From the NCBI RefSeq assembly GCF_034702125.1, contig NC_085857.1:51471278-51535277 (forward strand): a stretch of 64,000 nucleotides of DNA. Direction: 5' to 3'. Positions within the stretch are counted from its first letter, which is position 1. Every line of letters starts with the position of its first letter. The DNA is from Engraulis encrasicolus. Taxonomy: Eukaryota > Chordata > Actinopteri > Clupeiformes > Engraulidae. The notes under the pieces are model-generated. The model saw nothing but the letters and a program-made list of their open reading frames with translations, had not been told where the DNA came from and made no database searches. The position numbers and the translations under genes are program-made. Below, piece by piece: positions 46,077 to 57,000 of the stretch.

Positions 46077-47245
46077 TGTAACAGGGCGCACTGCCTGTTC
46101 AGTAAGGTGTGTCCCTCAGCAGTTCCCATACCCCCATGACGTCACGGGACTCAGGTAGCCACTCAGTGGCTAATCCGTAATTGGTGGCTATGCCATTGTT
46201 TTTATAAAATCAGATGAATTAGACCGGCTCTTTGGAGCCTTCCCGGTGTGCCGGTATTCGCTGATGATGCCCGGTGCCTTTGCTACTGGTGCAGCAAGGT
46301 ATGTGTGATCACAGCTTTGTCTAGATGACTGCAACCAGCTAGAGCTGTGTATTTAAACATATATTGTTCATTCTCAGGAGCCAGAGTTCCCGTGGCGTCT
46401 AACCCCAGTGCCTTCCCCTCCCTTTCAGTGTTGTTGAGGTGAGCTGGTAAAGATCCTTTGTCATATGCGTAGAACTAGCTCATGTTAAACATTGTCCACT
46501 GTATGTAACATGTACTGATCCGTGTGTGTGTTCACCTGATTCCAGACACCTCAGAGTACGTCGAGGGTCTCTGTGGGCAGACTGCTTGCGGCAGCTGCTC
46601 ACCGCTGTTTTGCCCATAGCCAGATTGTGTAGCCTTTCTGATTTTGTTTGTTTGTTTCATTTTCTTTTGCCTGTCCGCCGCTTCAGCTTGTCACACTGTT
46701 ATTTTACGGGGTTTGGCTGTCACAGTTCTAGGCCTGTATGCTGCTCTAGTCGGGGCAGGGCCATACAGTAGACTAGTAGTTTGAGTGTGTATTATTATAC
46801 GGATTTATTCTGTGTGTAGTGGATATCCACACTTATTGTCATTTAATCACTTACATAGCGTAGTGAGCCTATGAGCGTGTGTGTGACTGGTGTTTACCAT
46901 AGGCCCTTGGTTTCGTGCACGAGTGGTGAACTAATTTATTCTCAACTAGTAAGCCTGCCCGGCTGGCCTAGCTCGGTGAACCCCTTTTATCCTGTGGCAG
47001 CCAACCCCGTTCTTGAGCATTACTGTTTTTATCTCAGCGGCGCAGGGTTTTAACTATTGATTTGAATTGTATTAATAAAGAAAAGATTGTTATTCCTTTA
47101 AACAAAGGTACGTCTCTTGTCCATTCTATCCGAACCTGTTGTGCCTTATTGGTTGAAATCAAAATATACTCTGGGGTGGAAGTCCCCCAGTGGCGTAGTC
47201 GTGCAATTACAAGTATCAGTTTGATGGTTATTATTTTATCAAAAC

Positions 47246-47923
47246 CAGTGGTGGACGAAGTACACCAGTTATGTACTTGAGTAAAAGTACAGTTACCTTG
47301 CATTGAAAACTACTCAAGTAAAAGTAAAAGTATTCACCTCGCTTTTTTACTTGAGTAGAAGTACAAAAGTATCTGCCGTCAAAAATACTTAAGTATTAAA
47401 AGTAAAAAGTAAAAACTTAAAAATTAAGCCTTTGGTGCAATTTTAATATTTAAGTGTTGTAGGCCTAGTTTGGTCATATCTAATCAAATATCCTCTGACT
47501 TACATAGGCTATACCAACATGTTCGAACTAGGCCATAACAGGCCTCAGAAACACTGTGGAGTAGGCCTAAGTCTATGGATGTTATAGCATCAGAAGTTCA
47601 TTGTTACCTCTCTAAACATTTAATACTGACCCTAACATGCAAAAGGACAAATGAAAGGGCCATTAATATTAAAAATGATTAGGCTGAAATTGATTATATG
47701 CCTATTAGAACAACTACTAGGTCCTACAATACCCCCCAGCCATAGGCCTACAGTCCTACTTATTTGTGACAGCAAGGAGTTAGAGTAGCCTATAAAGTAG
47801 GCTACTTTATGTATAATTTTTGTTATAATAATTATTATGGTTTTGGTAGACGTCTTCTTCTTCTTCTTCTTCTTCTTCTTCTTCTTCTTCTTCTTCTTCT
47901 TCTTCTTCTTCTTCTTCTCATCA

Positions 47924-47972
<49 letters not shown>

Positions 47973-49063
47973 GTGTTTGGTTATGTTAAAGTTGGCTTAG
48001 GCCTATGTATGGACAAACAGACTTCTTGCGATTCTAAGCTACCTTTAAAGATAGGAACATCTTCATATACTTGTAATGGTCTGTATTTGCTAGATGCAAT
48101 AGCCTACTTGATACAACTTCATTGGAACATTTATCTGTCTGATCATGAAAAAGCATTTTGTGCCTGCGCACATCACTGGGCCTATATTTAGCCAAAGTCT
48201 TACTTTGTTACTGTTGTTTACCCCAACTACTTCAGAAAATACTGCAATGTACTGAGGGGAAAGAAGGCTATCACGGAGTTGTGCGCCTGGATGGTTTGGA
48301 ATGAGCAGCATGTTTAGGCATCCTGTGTACTTGACTCAAGAAACCAACACGCTACAAAAACGGCAATTATGTGACTGTTGTAAGCCACAACACAGATATA
48401 GCACAGTAAGTCAAATAAACAGTACATTAAGTAAAAATTCGCTGATTATTCAGTTCAAACGCGAAGCCTATATCTAACAAATTTCGTCTTAGTGGCAGGC
48501 GAGTGCAGCCTGCGAGCTAAACCTCTCCCCCTCAGACAACGAATACGACATGCAGATTAATACTCTAACGACGTTATTGTCGCCTGCTTTATTGTTTTGC
48601 TGTGCTTCCGCATGTCACTAGTAAGTACCGTTTCTTCTTATTTCAATTCGTCTTGCAAGTCGCAATGGACACATCAGTGATTTGTCTCTGCTTGTCTTCT
48701 AAAACTAATAAGTACAGTAGAGCTTGTTGTCACGTGACACATTACAACCAATCACAATGGCGAATCTCTGAGTCTGCCAATCGGATTCAGTTTCACTTTC
48801 TTCACACCAGCGTTCATTTGACCAAGCATTCAAAATTAATTAATTCTCCTGCCGTGCATCGCCTTAAATAAAAAAGGAACGAGTAAGGAACGAGTGTTTC
48901 TGTAAATGTAACGAAGTGAAAGTACTAAATTTTGCTTTGAAATGTAGTGAAGTAAAAGTATAAAGTCTTACCAAATAAAAATACTTGAGTAAAGTATGAA
49001 AGTATGAAAATGTTACTTAAGTACAGTAACGAATTACATTTACTTCGTTACTGTCCACCACTG
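47246..49063. mobile_element. hAT-like element nested in the left LTR
   Basis: Ends CAGTGGTGGACGAAGTAC and, inverted, CAGTGGTGGACAGTAACG, with dense AAGTAAAAGTA-type subterminal repeats. The flanks ATCAAAAC and AGGAAAAG match at only 5 of 8 positions, so the duplication has decayed or the call is imperfect. The right LTR shows the uninterrupted site. It holds (CTT)n at 47853-47918 and (ATT)n at 47925-47972. No transposase seen. Confidence 0.75.
47853..47972. repeat. (CTT)n(ATT)n microsatellite
   Basis: About 22 CTT units passing through TCATCA into about 16 ATT units. Confidence 0.96.
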
Positions 49064-49381
49064 AGGAAAAGTAACATATAAAACGTCCACTTTGCTACAT
49101 TTGGCCTATAGTCGGCATAGATAGATGTATCAAAGAGACGTGTCCTTTTTTTTAGCTTTGAGTTTATTTAGATTTTTTTTAAAGGCTGGTTGTAATTAGG
49201 GGCAAAACAGCGGTGGGCACGGCGTGTGGTGCCGAGCAGCAGAGCTTTGTGACCATCTCCTCCATCTCCCTGTGCACTGTCGTGGCCTTCCTGACCAACA
49301 TGGAAGGTGACTCCCAGGAGTGGCTGGAGATAAAGAGCACCATGAGGCGGCAACAGGAGCAGTTGCAACAGATATCACAGT

Positions 49382-49621
49382 GTGGATGCTCTGCATCTGT
49401 CTCCACCAAGGTTGCAGGCAAGTCCCATCATATGCTGGCGGTGCCAGGAACCAGGACATTTTGCACGGGACTGTGATGGGGTACGAGCGCCATCCCGAGC
49501 AAAGCCATCACTGGCAGCACAGCGGGGGGGAAATGGACGGCCTTCCCCACGTCAACCTATGGGAGGACGGCTGTCTTCAGAGCAGAGGACTCGCTGTTCG
49601 GGTGGGGTGTGGTTGGGTGTG
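49382..49621 (+). pseudogene. gag fragment with CCHC zinc knuckle
   Basis: Encodes ICWRCQEPGHFARDCDG, a C-x2-C-x4-H-x4-C zinc knuckle of the nucleocapsid part of LTR-retrotransposon gag, with Arg/Pro-rich flanks. The upstream capsid part is not intact in one frame: a Gln-rich stretch (RRQQEQLQQ) sits in another frame at 49213-49390. The fragment ends in a TGA at 49619-49621 in one of the overlapping frames. I read it as a decayed gag, not a host gene. Confidence 0.65.
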
Positions 49622-50135
49622 AGGAGCTGGCCACCCATGTCCACTCCCTCAAGTTCATACTGTGTTCTCCTGCAATGTGTGTGCATGTGTGTGTGCGTCG
49701 CGTTGATGGTGATGATTCAATTGTTTTCCACTTCATAGATGGAGTGGCAGTGTGAGTGGTGACCCAGGATGGTCTGCATAGGGATATGCGCACGCCAGGG
49801 AGTGTATGCATGTGTGTGCGTTTGCCTGTGTCTGAATGCTGCTTGCGTGTATGCACCTGCCTTTTAAATGCCTGTGCGTACCAGTTTGAATGGGTGCTTT
49901 GCCGTGTGTATGTGCTGTGGATCCACCCGTGTGATTTGTCCAGAGTGAGACCATTCTCTGACTGGCCTGCCTGCATGTGTGCGTCGTGTGAAAGTGTCTG
50001 TCTGCGTGTGAAAGCTGCCTGTGTGAGCGCGTGATAGGAATGGTGATCCTGGGATGGTTGATTAGCATCGGGGTGGGTTAGTTGTAGTGTGTGTTTTTGT
50101 GTCGTCGGGACGACGACAAGAAAGCTGGGGGAAAA

Positions 50136-51282
50136 TGTAACAGGGCGCACTGCCTGTTCAGTAAGGTGTGTCCCTCAGCAGTTCCCATACCCCCATGACG
50201 TCACGGGACTCAGGTAGCCGCTCAGTGGCTAATCCGTAATTGGTGGCTATGCCATTGCCGGTGTGCCGGTATTCGCTGATGATGCCCGGTGCCTTTGCTA
50301 CTGGTGCAGCAAGGTATGTGTGATCACAGTTTTGTCTAGATGACTGCAACCAGCTAGAGCTGTGTATTTAAACATATATTGTTCATTCTCAGGAGCCAGA
50401 GTTCCCGTGGCGTCTAACCCCAGTGGCTTCCCCTCCCTCTCAGTGTTGTTGAGGTGAGCTTGTAAAGATCCTTTGTCATATGTGTAGCTCATGTTAAACA
50501 TTGTCCACTGTATGTAACATGTACTGATCCGTGTGTGTGTTCACCTGATTCTAGACACCTCAGAGTACGTCGAGGGTCTCTGTGGGCAGACTGCTTGCGG
50601 CAGCTGCTCACCGCTGTTTTGCCCATAGCCAAATTGTTTAGCCTTTCTGTTTTTGTTTGTTTGTTTGATTTTCTTTTGCCTGTCCGCCGCTTCAGCTTGT
50701 CACACTGTTATTTTACGGGGTTTGGCTGTCACAGTTCTAGGCCTGTATGCTGCTCTAGTCGGGGCAGGGCCATACAGTAGACTAGTAGTTTGAGTGTGTA
50801 TTATTATACGGATTTATTCTGTGTGTAGTGGATATCCACACTTATTGTCATTTAATCACTTACATAGCGTAGTGAGCCTATGAGCGTGTGTGTGACTGGT
50901 GTTTACCATAGGCCCTTGGTTTCGTGCACGAGTGGTGAACTAATTTATTCTCAACTAGTAAGCCTGCCCGGCTGGCCTAGCTCGGTGAACCCCTTTTATC
51001 CTGTGGCAGCCAACCCCGTTCTTGAGCATTACTGTTTTTATCTCAGCGGCGCAGGGTTTTAACTATTGATTTGAATTGTATTAATAAAGAAAAGATTGTT
51101 ATTCCTTTAAACAAAGGTACGTCTCTTGTCCATTCTATCCGAACCTGTTGTGCCTTATTGGTTGAAATCAAAATATATTCTGGGGTGGCAGTCCCCCAGT
51201 GGCGTAGTCGTGCAATTACAAGTATCAGTTTGATGGTTATTATTTTAGGAAAAGTAACATCTAAAACTTCCACTTTGCTACA
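50136..51282 (+). repeat. right LTR
   Basis: 1147 bp, TG to CA, preceded by the polypurine tract and followed by TGAG. Confidence 0.87.
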
Positions 51283-52873
51283 TGAGGTTTTAGCATTAGC
51301 ATTAGTATTAGCATTTAGCCCTGTTGACTCCCATTCATTTTCCACTTGCCTGTGTTCGCCAACTGCAAGCTTATTGCCTACAATGGACACCAATCAGAGT
51401 GAGCTTTATCAATATGTTCTACCGTCTCTAGCACTAGCAACTGCTACTCAAATAGTAACGGGCCTGCCCTGTAAATGCAAATGAAAAGGTGCACCCCTGT
51501 GCTTACCATGGGCCTGCCTGTGATATAGGGTTGCAAACTGTCTGTGAAGAAATTACGGGAAACCTCATTGCCACAGAGGGTCTTTGTGTCCTCTCCCTGG
51601 AAATGTGTTTCTTAGACACAATTTCCTGCATTTTCAGCCACATTGTTTCAGCTCAGCACAGAACCGTACTTAATTTTTTTAAAAAATATGGGACGATTAC
51701 GTATTTCAAGGGATGGTTGGCAACCCTAGCCCTATTTTGGGGGAGAGTTTGTTGGTGATATAATGTATGTAGCATAAGCACAGTGATACATTTGAAGCCA
51801 AACTCACACTTTATTGCCAATCCGCCACTCAACAAGCCTTACATTGTATAAAGCATTACATTCGGCAAGCCTCACACTGTATGAATGGGGTAAGAGCAGG
51901 GCTGGATTGGTCATCTGGCATACTTCACTAGACAGGCCGTGCCCTCCTAGTGACGCAACATCTCCAGAGTTGCTTCTAGTCAGGTCAAGAGGAATACAAA
52001 TATCGTTTCTGAGCTCTCAAAAAATCTGGAACTCCTCCCACTTTGTCGGGAAGCGATCAACCACTAGTGAAACAAGGCGATGATAATCAGACTAAAACTT
52101 CACAGTCCTCAAGGACTGATATTTGTATTATTATTTCCTTGGAGACCTTTCCACAATATAGATAGGTGCCATGGCTGGATGAGTAATATGGCATACAGAG
52201 CATTTTCCCTGTGGCCTGACAGTCCTCATATGTATTTACTTGTTTTGTGTGTGCATTTTCTTTTTCTTTCCTTTGTTTTTTGTTAAAATGAATCCGCTGG
52301 AGACCAGCCCACAATTTAAATGGACCAAATCATGGTGACTGAGCCCATCATACGTATGATGGGCTGGGCTGGTCATATGGCATAGAGGGCATTTTTCCTG
52401 ATGGACAGAGCTCAGGGGGCGGTGCTGTTGGTGACAAGCCCACAATTTAGAGGAGTGAGCGCATTGGTCATCATGAATAAAGATATTGGACTGAACCAAT
52501 CAGGTTATATTTAGGGGCCATTTTAAGGGAAATGCTTAGGCCGTTTTTGGTCCAAGGCCAGCCATTGGAAGGAGGAATTTGTGACCCCCTAGGCCTTTGT
52601 ATTCCACACAATACCATCCACCACTTCCATTTAAAACATAATAATACTTACCTTGTGAAAAAGGAAAGTATAAATGTGAGCAAGTAACCCCCAAAAGCCC
52701 AGTCATTACTCACAAACATACTGTACACAGGTGCAATTGAAAACATAAAGGTAACGCTAACATATGTAAATGGTCAGGATATCTTTGAACATCTTGACCT
52801 TGAGAGATTTTTTAAACTTTTCTGGCCCGTGTTGTAAATTTCCCGCTTAGCAACATTTAAAATGTGTGGGGTT
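51283..52873. other. region between LTR element and gene C
   Basis: No gene recognised. A possible MITE at about 51526-51729 has ends AGGGTTGCAAACTG and GGTTGGCAACCCTA. A dispersed repeat covers about 51897-52500, with repeated phrases such as GCTGGATTGGTCAT, CACAATTTA and GGCATA-GAGGGCATTTT. An ATGATGGGC palindrome surrounds CATACGTATG near 52350. Confidence 0.45.
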
Positions 52874-52879
52874 TTTATT
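52874..52879 (-). terminator. polyadenylation signal AATAAA, gene C
   Basis: Complement of TTTATT, about 10 bases past the gene C stop. The position implies a very short 3' UTR; another signal further on may be used. Confidence 0.4.
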
Positions 52880-52889
52880 TCACTCTTTT

Positions 52890-53087
52890 CTACTGTTGGG
52901 TGTCTGGACCTGTTACTGCACTGAACTGAGCGGGTTGGATGATGTTGAGGTTCAGATTCTCGTAGACTACATCAGGTTGGACAGGGCTGCAATGTATTGT
53001 ATGGTACACTGCATCAGGTTGGATGGTGTTGGGGTTCAGGCTCTGGTAGACTGCATTAGGTGCGGGGGTGTTTCCATGGTTTCCACT
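52890..53087 (-). CDS. gene C exon 8, tyrosine-motif tail
   Basis: 198 nt ending in TAG. Three tyrosine motifs at 14-residue (42-nt) spacing: NAVYQSL, DAVYHTI, DVVYENL, with QPD preceding the last two. Ends TGPDTQQ. Confidence 0.82.
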   Translation of the reverse strand, partial: SGNHGNTPAPNAVYQSLNPNTIQPDAVYHTIHCSPVQPDVVYENLNLNIIQPAQFSAVTGPDTQQ

Positions 53088-54042
53088 CTGAAGGTAAATA
53101 AAAACAACACAATCATTGAAACCACAAGTTAAACATGAAAGTTCAATAGCCTGGGCCTGCCCTTACAAACTGTATTCATAATGACCAAGTCTTCTATTAA
53201 GAATCTCTGTAATGTCGCAATGCTATGATGTAGTTGAGTTGTTCAGCAGAGAGTGAATGGGGGCCCATCTGCACAAAGAGTCTATGGAAATATAGTGATA
53301 AACAAAGTTCAGTGTCATTACCAGATGAGATTAGACACTAGTGGATTATTACCTGATTGTCGCCATGGGTCTTCTTGCAATGCCTGTAATGTGAAAATAC
53401 AGTAGGTTACCTCAATCCACTTAGTATACAGTAGCTTAAACAAACGAGCTACCAACGTGTCTTAATGTGTGCGTGTGTAACGGAGGCTAACTAGCACAGT
53501 GTTGGCGTGGAACGTTGGTAAACCTCCCTCCGATAGCTTCATACAGTCTCGTGCCGTTGGGCCGAGAGACTAGTCTCTTGGCCCAGCGGTATCGTACTGT
53601 GTCTCCCATTGCCGAACCGTTGTAGTTGACGAGGTCGCACGTTCGATCCCCGAGGGGGGTGAACAGGTGCAAGATGACCTCCGTCACATGTGCGTGCATG
53701 TGCGCGTGTTTCATATTGTATTGACCCCAAAATATAATCAGACGAAAAAAGGTGCGGGGCTAGTGCCTTAGCTTTCAGTTTCAGCTTTATCCAAAGTAAG
53801 ACTTTCACAGAAATAAACAAGATAGGATGAGATAAAATGATAAAAGGTGTACCGTTTGAAGATGAAAGCCACGGCTCCACAAATGACCACTACGGCTCCA
53901 CCACAGAGGGCTGCACCAAGAAGAGGAAGGGTCAGGGAAACAGGGGAGTCCACTGAAGCTGTACAACGGAGAGAGGGAGGGGAGACAGACACAGATGAAA
54001 ATCGTGTGTGTTGGTTTGTGTGTGTGTGTGTGTATGTGTGTG

Positions 54043-54075
<33 letters not shown>

Positions 54076-57000
54076 ATGTGTGTGTGTGTGTGTGTGTGTC
54101 ATTCACTATCAACTACACTAATGCTTGGGCTGTGTACAACCATTGTGTGCGTCCCAATATGCGACCTTGCGTCCTCCACTTGTGCTTGTGACCTCGTACC
54201 AGGAAGTAATATGTCGTGATGCAACTGGGTAAACAACTGAGTAAAATCAAATATAAATCTTACACTTAAAGGGGCTCGGATTAAAAGTTGAATTAATCAC
54301 TGTCCAGAGTCAGCCGATGCTTATTTGAGTCACTGGTAAGTGAACGGTCTGCTGTCAAAAAACGCCAAATGTAACTTTTGTGAGAGCGATCTGCTATGAG
54401 TGTTGTGTGAAACACTTCTCATAAGAAAAATCACTTTGCATACCGTACTCATATTTGTGTAAACTGCTGGAATTCTCACAGTGCGTCTTTTAAACAGAAT
54501 TTTTTCATGACTGTAGCTTTTGAGACAGGCCTGCCACGGGCACCACACAAACTATGTCATCCTACATTGTGCCCCTTTAAATCCAAACATTTAAATCTTC
54601 AACAGAGTTCACCCCTACCATGCTAGGGAAAACAATGGATTACAACGGATTACAAGGGAGAGATTAAATCAATGTGCATATTACTTTACCCTACCACTAA
54701 GAAGTGAACTCTGTGAACTTTGACTTAGGCCCGGGTAATTATCCAAACCCTCCTCATCTCTCTCTCTCTCTCCACTCACTTCCTGTCACCCTCTAATGTC
54801 CTGTCACAAAAATAAGGCTTAAAGCCCAAAAACAATCTTTAAAAAAAGAAATGCACCCCCACCTCCCTCTTCATCATTTGCTGATCAGCCAGTCTGATAA
54901 CAAGAAAAGTCTTTAAAGTCAAGCTTGGTAAGACCAGCCAGGGTTTGATTTCTGGAGTAAACCATTTCATTAAAAAAGGGGATCAGGACTAGCTGGAGGG
55001 AGAACAAGTCCATTCTTGATTTTTACAGTTAATCATTTCATTAAAAAAAACATTAACCACTTCATGTCCTGTAATGTGTATACTTACAGAGGAATGCTAG
55101 CCTCAGGGGTGGAGAGGGACTGTCCTCATGTCCCCCAACTGCACATGAATAGTTGCCTCCATCTCGATAGGTGACGTTGTGGAGATGCAGCTGATTGGTT
55201 CTGCTCTGGTGCATCTTCTCTCCATCTTTAGTCCAGATGATTAAATTACGGCCACCTAGTGGACAGGTGGTGTAACAGGTCAGAGTTACATCATCGCCTT
55301 CCTTCGCGTTGGCTTTGTCTGTTTGAACTGTGTGCAGGCATCAAAAAGGGGACAATTCGGGCCAAATGACGGGCCCGTTTTCTCTTTCCTGCAACATTGC
55401 TATGACATTACCAAGTGAGTACCAATGAGTCTTACGTGACAGATTAAGACAAAGGCCCTCGGTACGCTTGCTGCAGGATACGTGAGTGCGGGCATGATTT
55501 CTGCATGAACATGTTAACATGCGTATTTCATGTCTATTTCGTGCGTCTTAGAAACTGCATCCGTACACATGCTTTGCATGTGGTATCTTCGAAATGACAA
55601 ACTTTTGCGATCATACTTCCCTGTTGCACTTTGAAAAAGGGTCTCGCAAATGTAGGAGCGGTAGCAGTATTGTCTCCTCTTCCCTCTTTTTGTTTTGTTT
55701 CCCTCACAGTCTGTGTTCCCAATTTCCGCATTGCAATGCTGCGCTCTCTCTGCCCCCTGGATGACACCGCCAGTATTGCACCAGTATGGCGAGCTAGTAT
55801 TTTGTGTTCGCCCACTGCTTTTAAAGCAAGTATATGCAGGCGGTTGCTCGCGGTGGCACGCATAATATATGGCTCGCAGCAAGCGTACCGAGGCCCTTAA
55901 ATATTACAATTGTGGTGACAAAAAGGTTATTGCAGAGGTCTGTGCAAAGGGCTAATGAAATGTCTGCAAATACTGTGCGCTTAGACATGATAATGTGTAC
56001 TCACATAGGACGTTTAGTCTCAACGATAGAGGAGAAGCCTCCTCACGCCCTGTAACAACACAGCTGTAGCCTCCCTCATTCTCTCTGCTGATTGAGTGGA
56101 AATGCAACTTCTTCTGATTCTGCCCTATTACTGGATGGCCATCTTTAAACCAGATGATTGAAGTGCTGCCACCTTTTGGACAGCTGATGATGTTGCAGGT
56201 GAGAGTAACATCATCAACCTCCTTCACGTTTAATTTGTCAGATGTGACATTGGTCTTACCTTAAGGGAAAAAATGAATGATTGATAACAAATGCCTTTTG
56301 TTACTCAAATGTACACAGTGTGCATGTGTGTTTGTGTGTGTGCGTGCATACGTGTGTGCGACTGTGCGTGCATGTCATGCAGAGGTCACACTAAGATTCA
56401 TTGAACTTGCCACATTTTCTGTGAGGAAAATAAGCCTAAATCAGAACACTGTGCAAAGACTTTAAACAAACGGAAAGTAGTATACTCACATTGGATATTA
56501 ACCTGCAGAGATGAAGCAGAAACCTCATGCCCTGTAACAACCTCTTCCCCTATAGGCCTACATGAATAACTGCCCTCGTCTTCATAGGTGACTGATTGGA
56601 GATGCAGCTTGTTGTGGCTTTGCTGGTGCGTTTTATCTACAGGATGGCCATCTTTAGTCCAGATGAATGAAGTGCTGTTGGGAAGGTTGCATGTGGTCGT
56701 GCAGGTCAGAGTCACACGACCGCCTTCCTGGACTGGTCGTCCACCGGCGGATGACTGAACCTCCAGCCCTGTGTTATATGAGAGTGCATTAACATGGTTA
56801 CAGGGACATTATTAATTGGGGACAATCATGGTGCACTGGTCAGGGAGTTGTCTGTCGATCATAGGGTTGCACGTTCAATCCCGACCCTAACCAATCCCTT
56901 CCATCCTTCATGATTGAGGTGTCTTTATGCACTTTTCCCCACACTGCTGCAGGGACTGTAACCAATGCCCTGTCCTATCTTTAAACCGCTTTGGATAAAA

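Larger units (their letters stand above)
46077..49099 (+). repeat. left LTR, interrupted
   Basis: Matches 50136-51282 once the nested hAT-like element is removed. Begins TG and ends CA. Confidence 0.85.
46077..51282 (+). mobile_element. Gypsy-like LTR retrotransposon lacking pol
   Basis: LTRs start TGTAACAGGG and end CTTTGCTACA: left 46077-49099 (enlarged by a nested element at 47246-49063), right 50136-51282 (1147 bp). TGAG flanks both ends. A polypurine stretch AAGCTGGGGGAAAA directly precedes the right LTR. The internal region is only about 1.04 kb and keeps a gag zinc knuckle but no protease, RT or integrase. The LTRs are nearly identical outside the nested element, apart from about 47 bp present only in the left one near 46200. 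I cannot identify the tRNA primer site. Confidence 0.85.

Noticed and set aside
49557..50150. A 197-codon minus-strand frame inside the LTR element.
   Set aside because: His/Thr-rich low-complexity translation of a GT-rich stretch, antisense to the gag remnant and polypurine tract, with no recognisable domain.
52866..53132. A plus-strand frame of 88 codons near the gene C 3' end.
   Set aside because: It is the antisense shadow of gene C exon 8, whose frame has correct phase, splice border and tyrosine motifs.
53600..53660. A possible tRNA gene from its A- and B-box-like motifs.
   Set aside because: I could not fold a complete cloverleaf with paired acceptor ends, and non-tRNA sequence follows directly, so a tRNA-derived SINE is the better reading.
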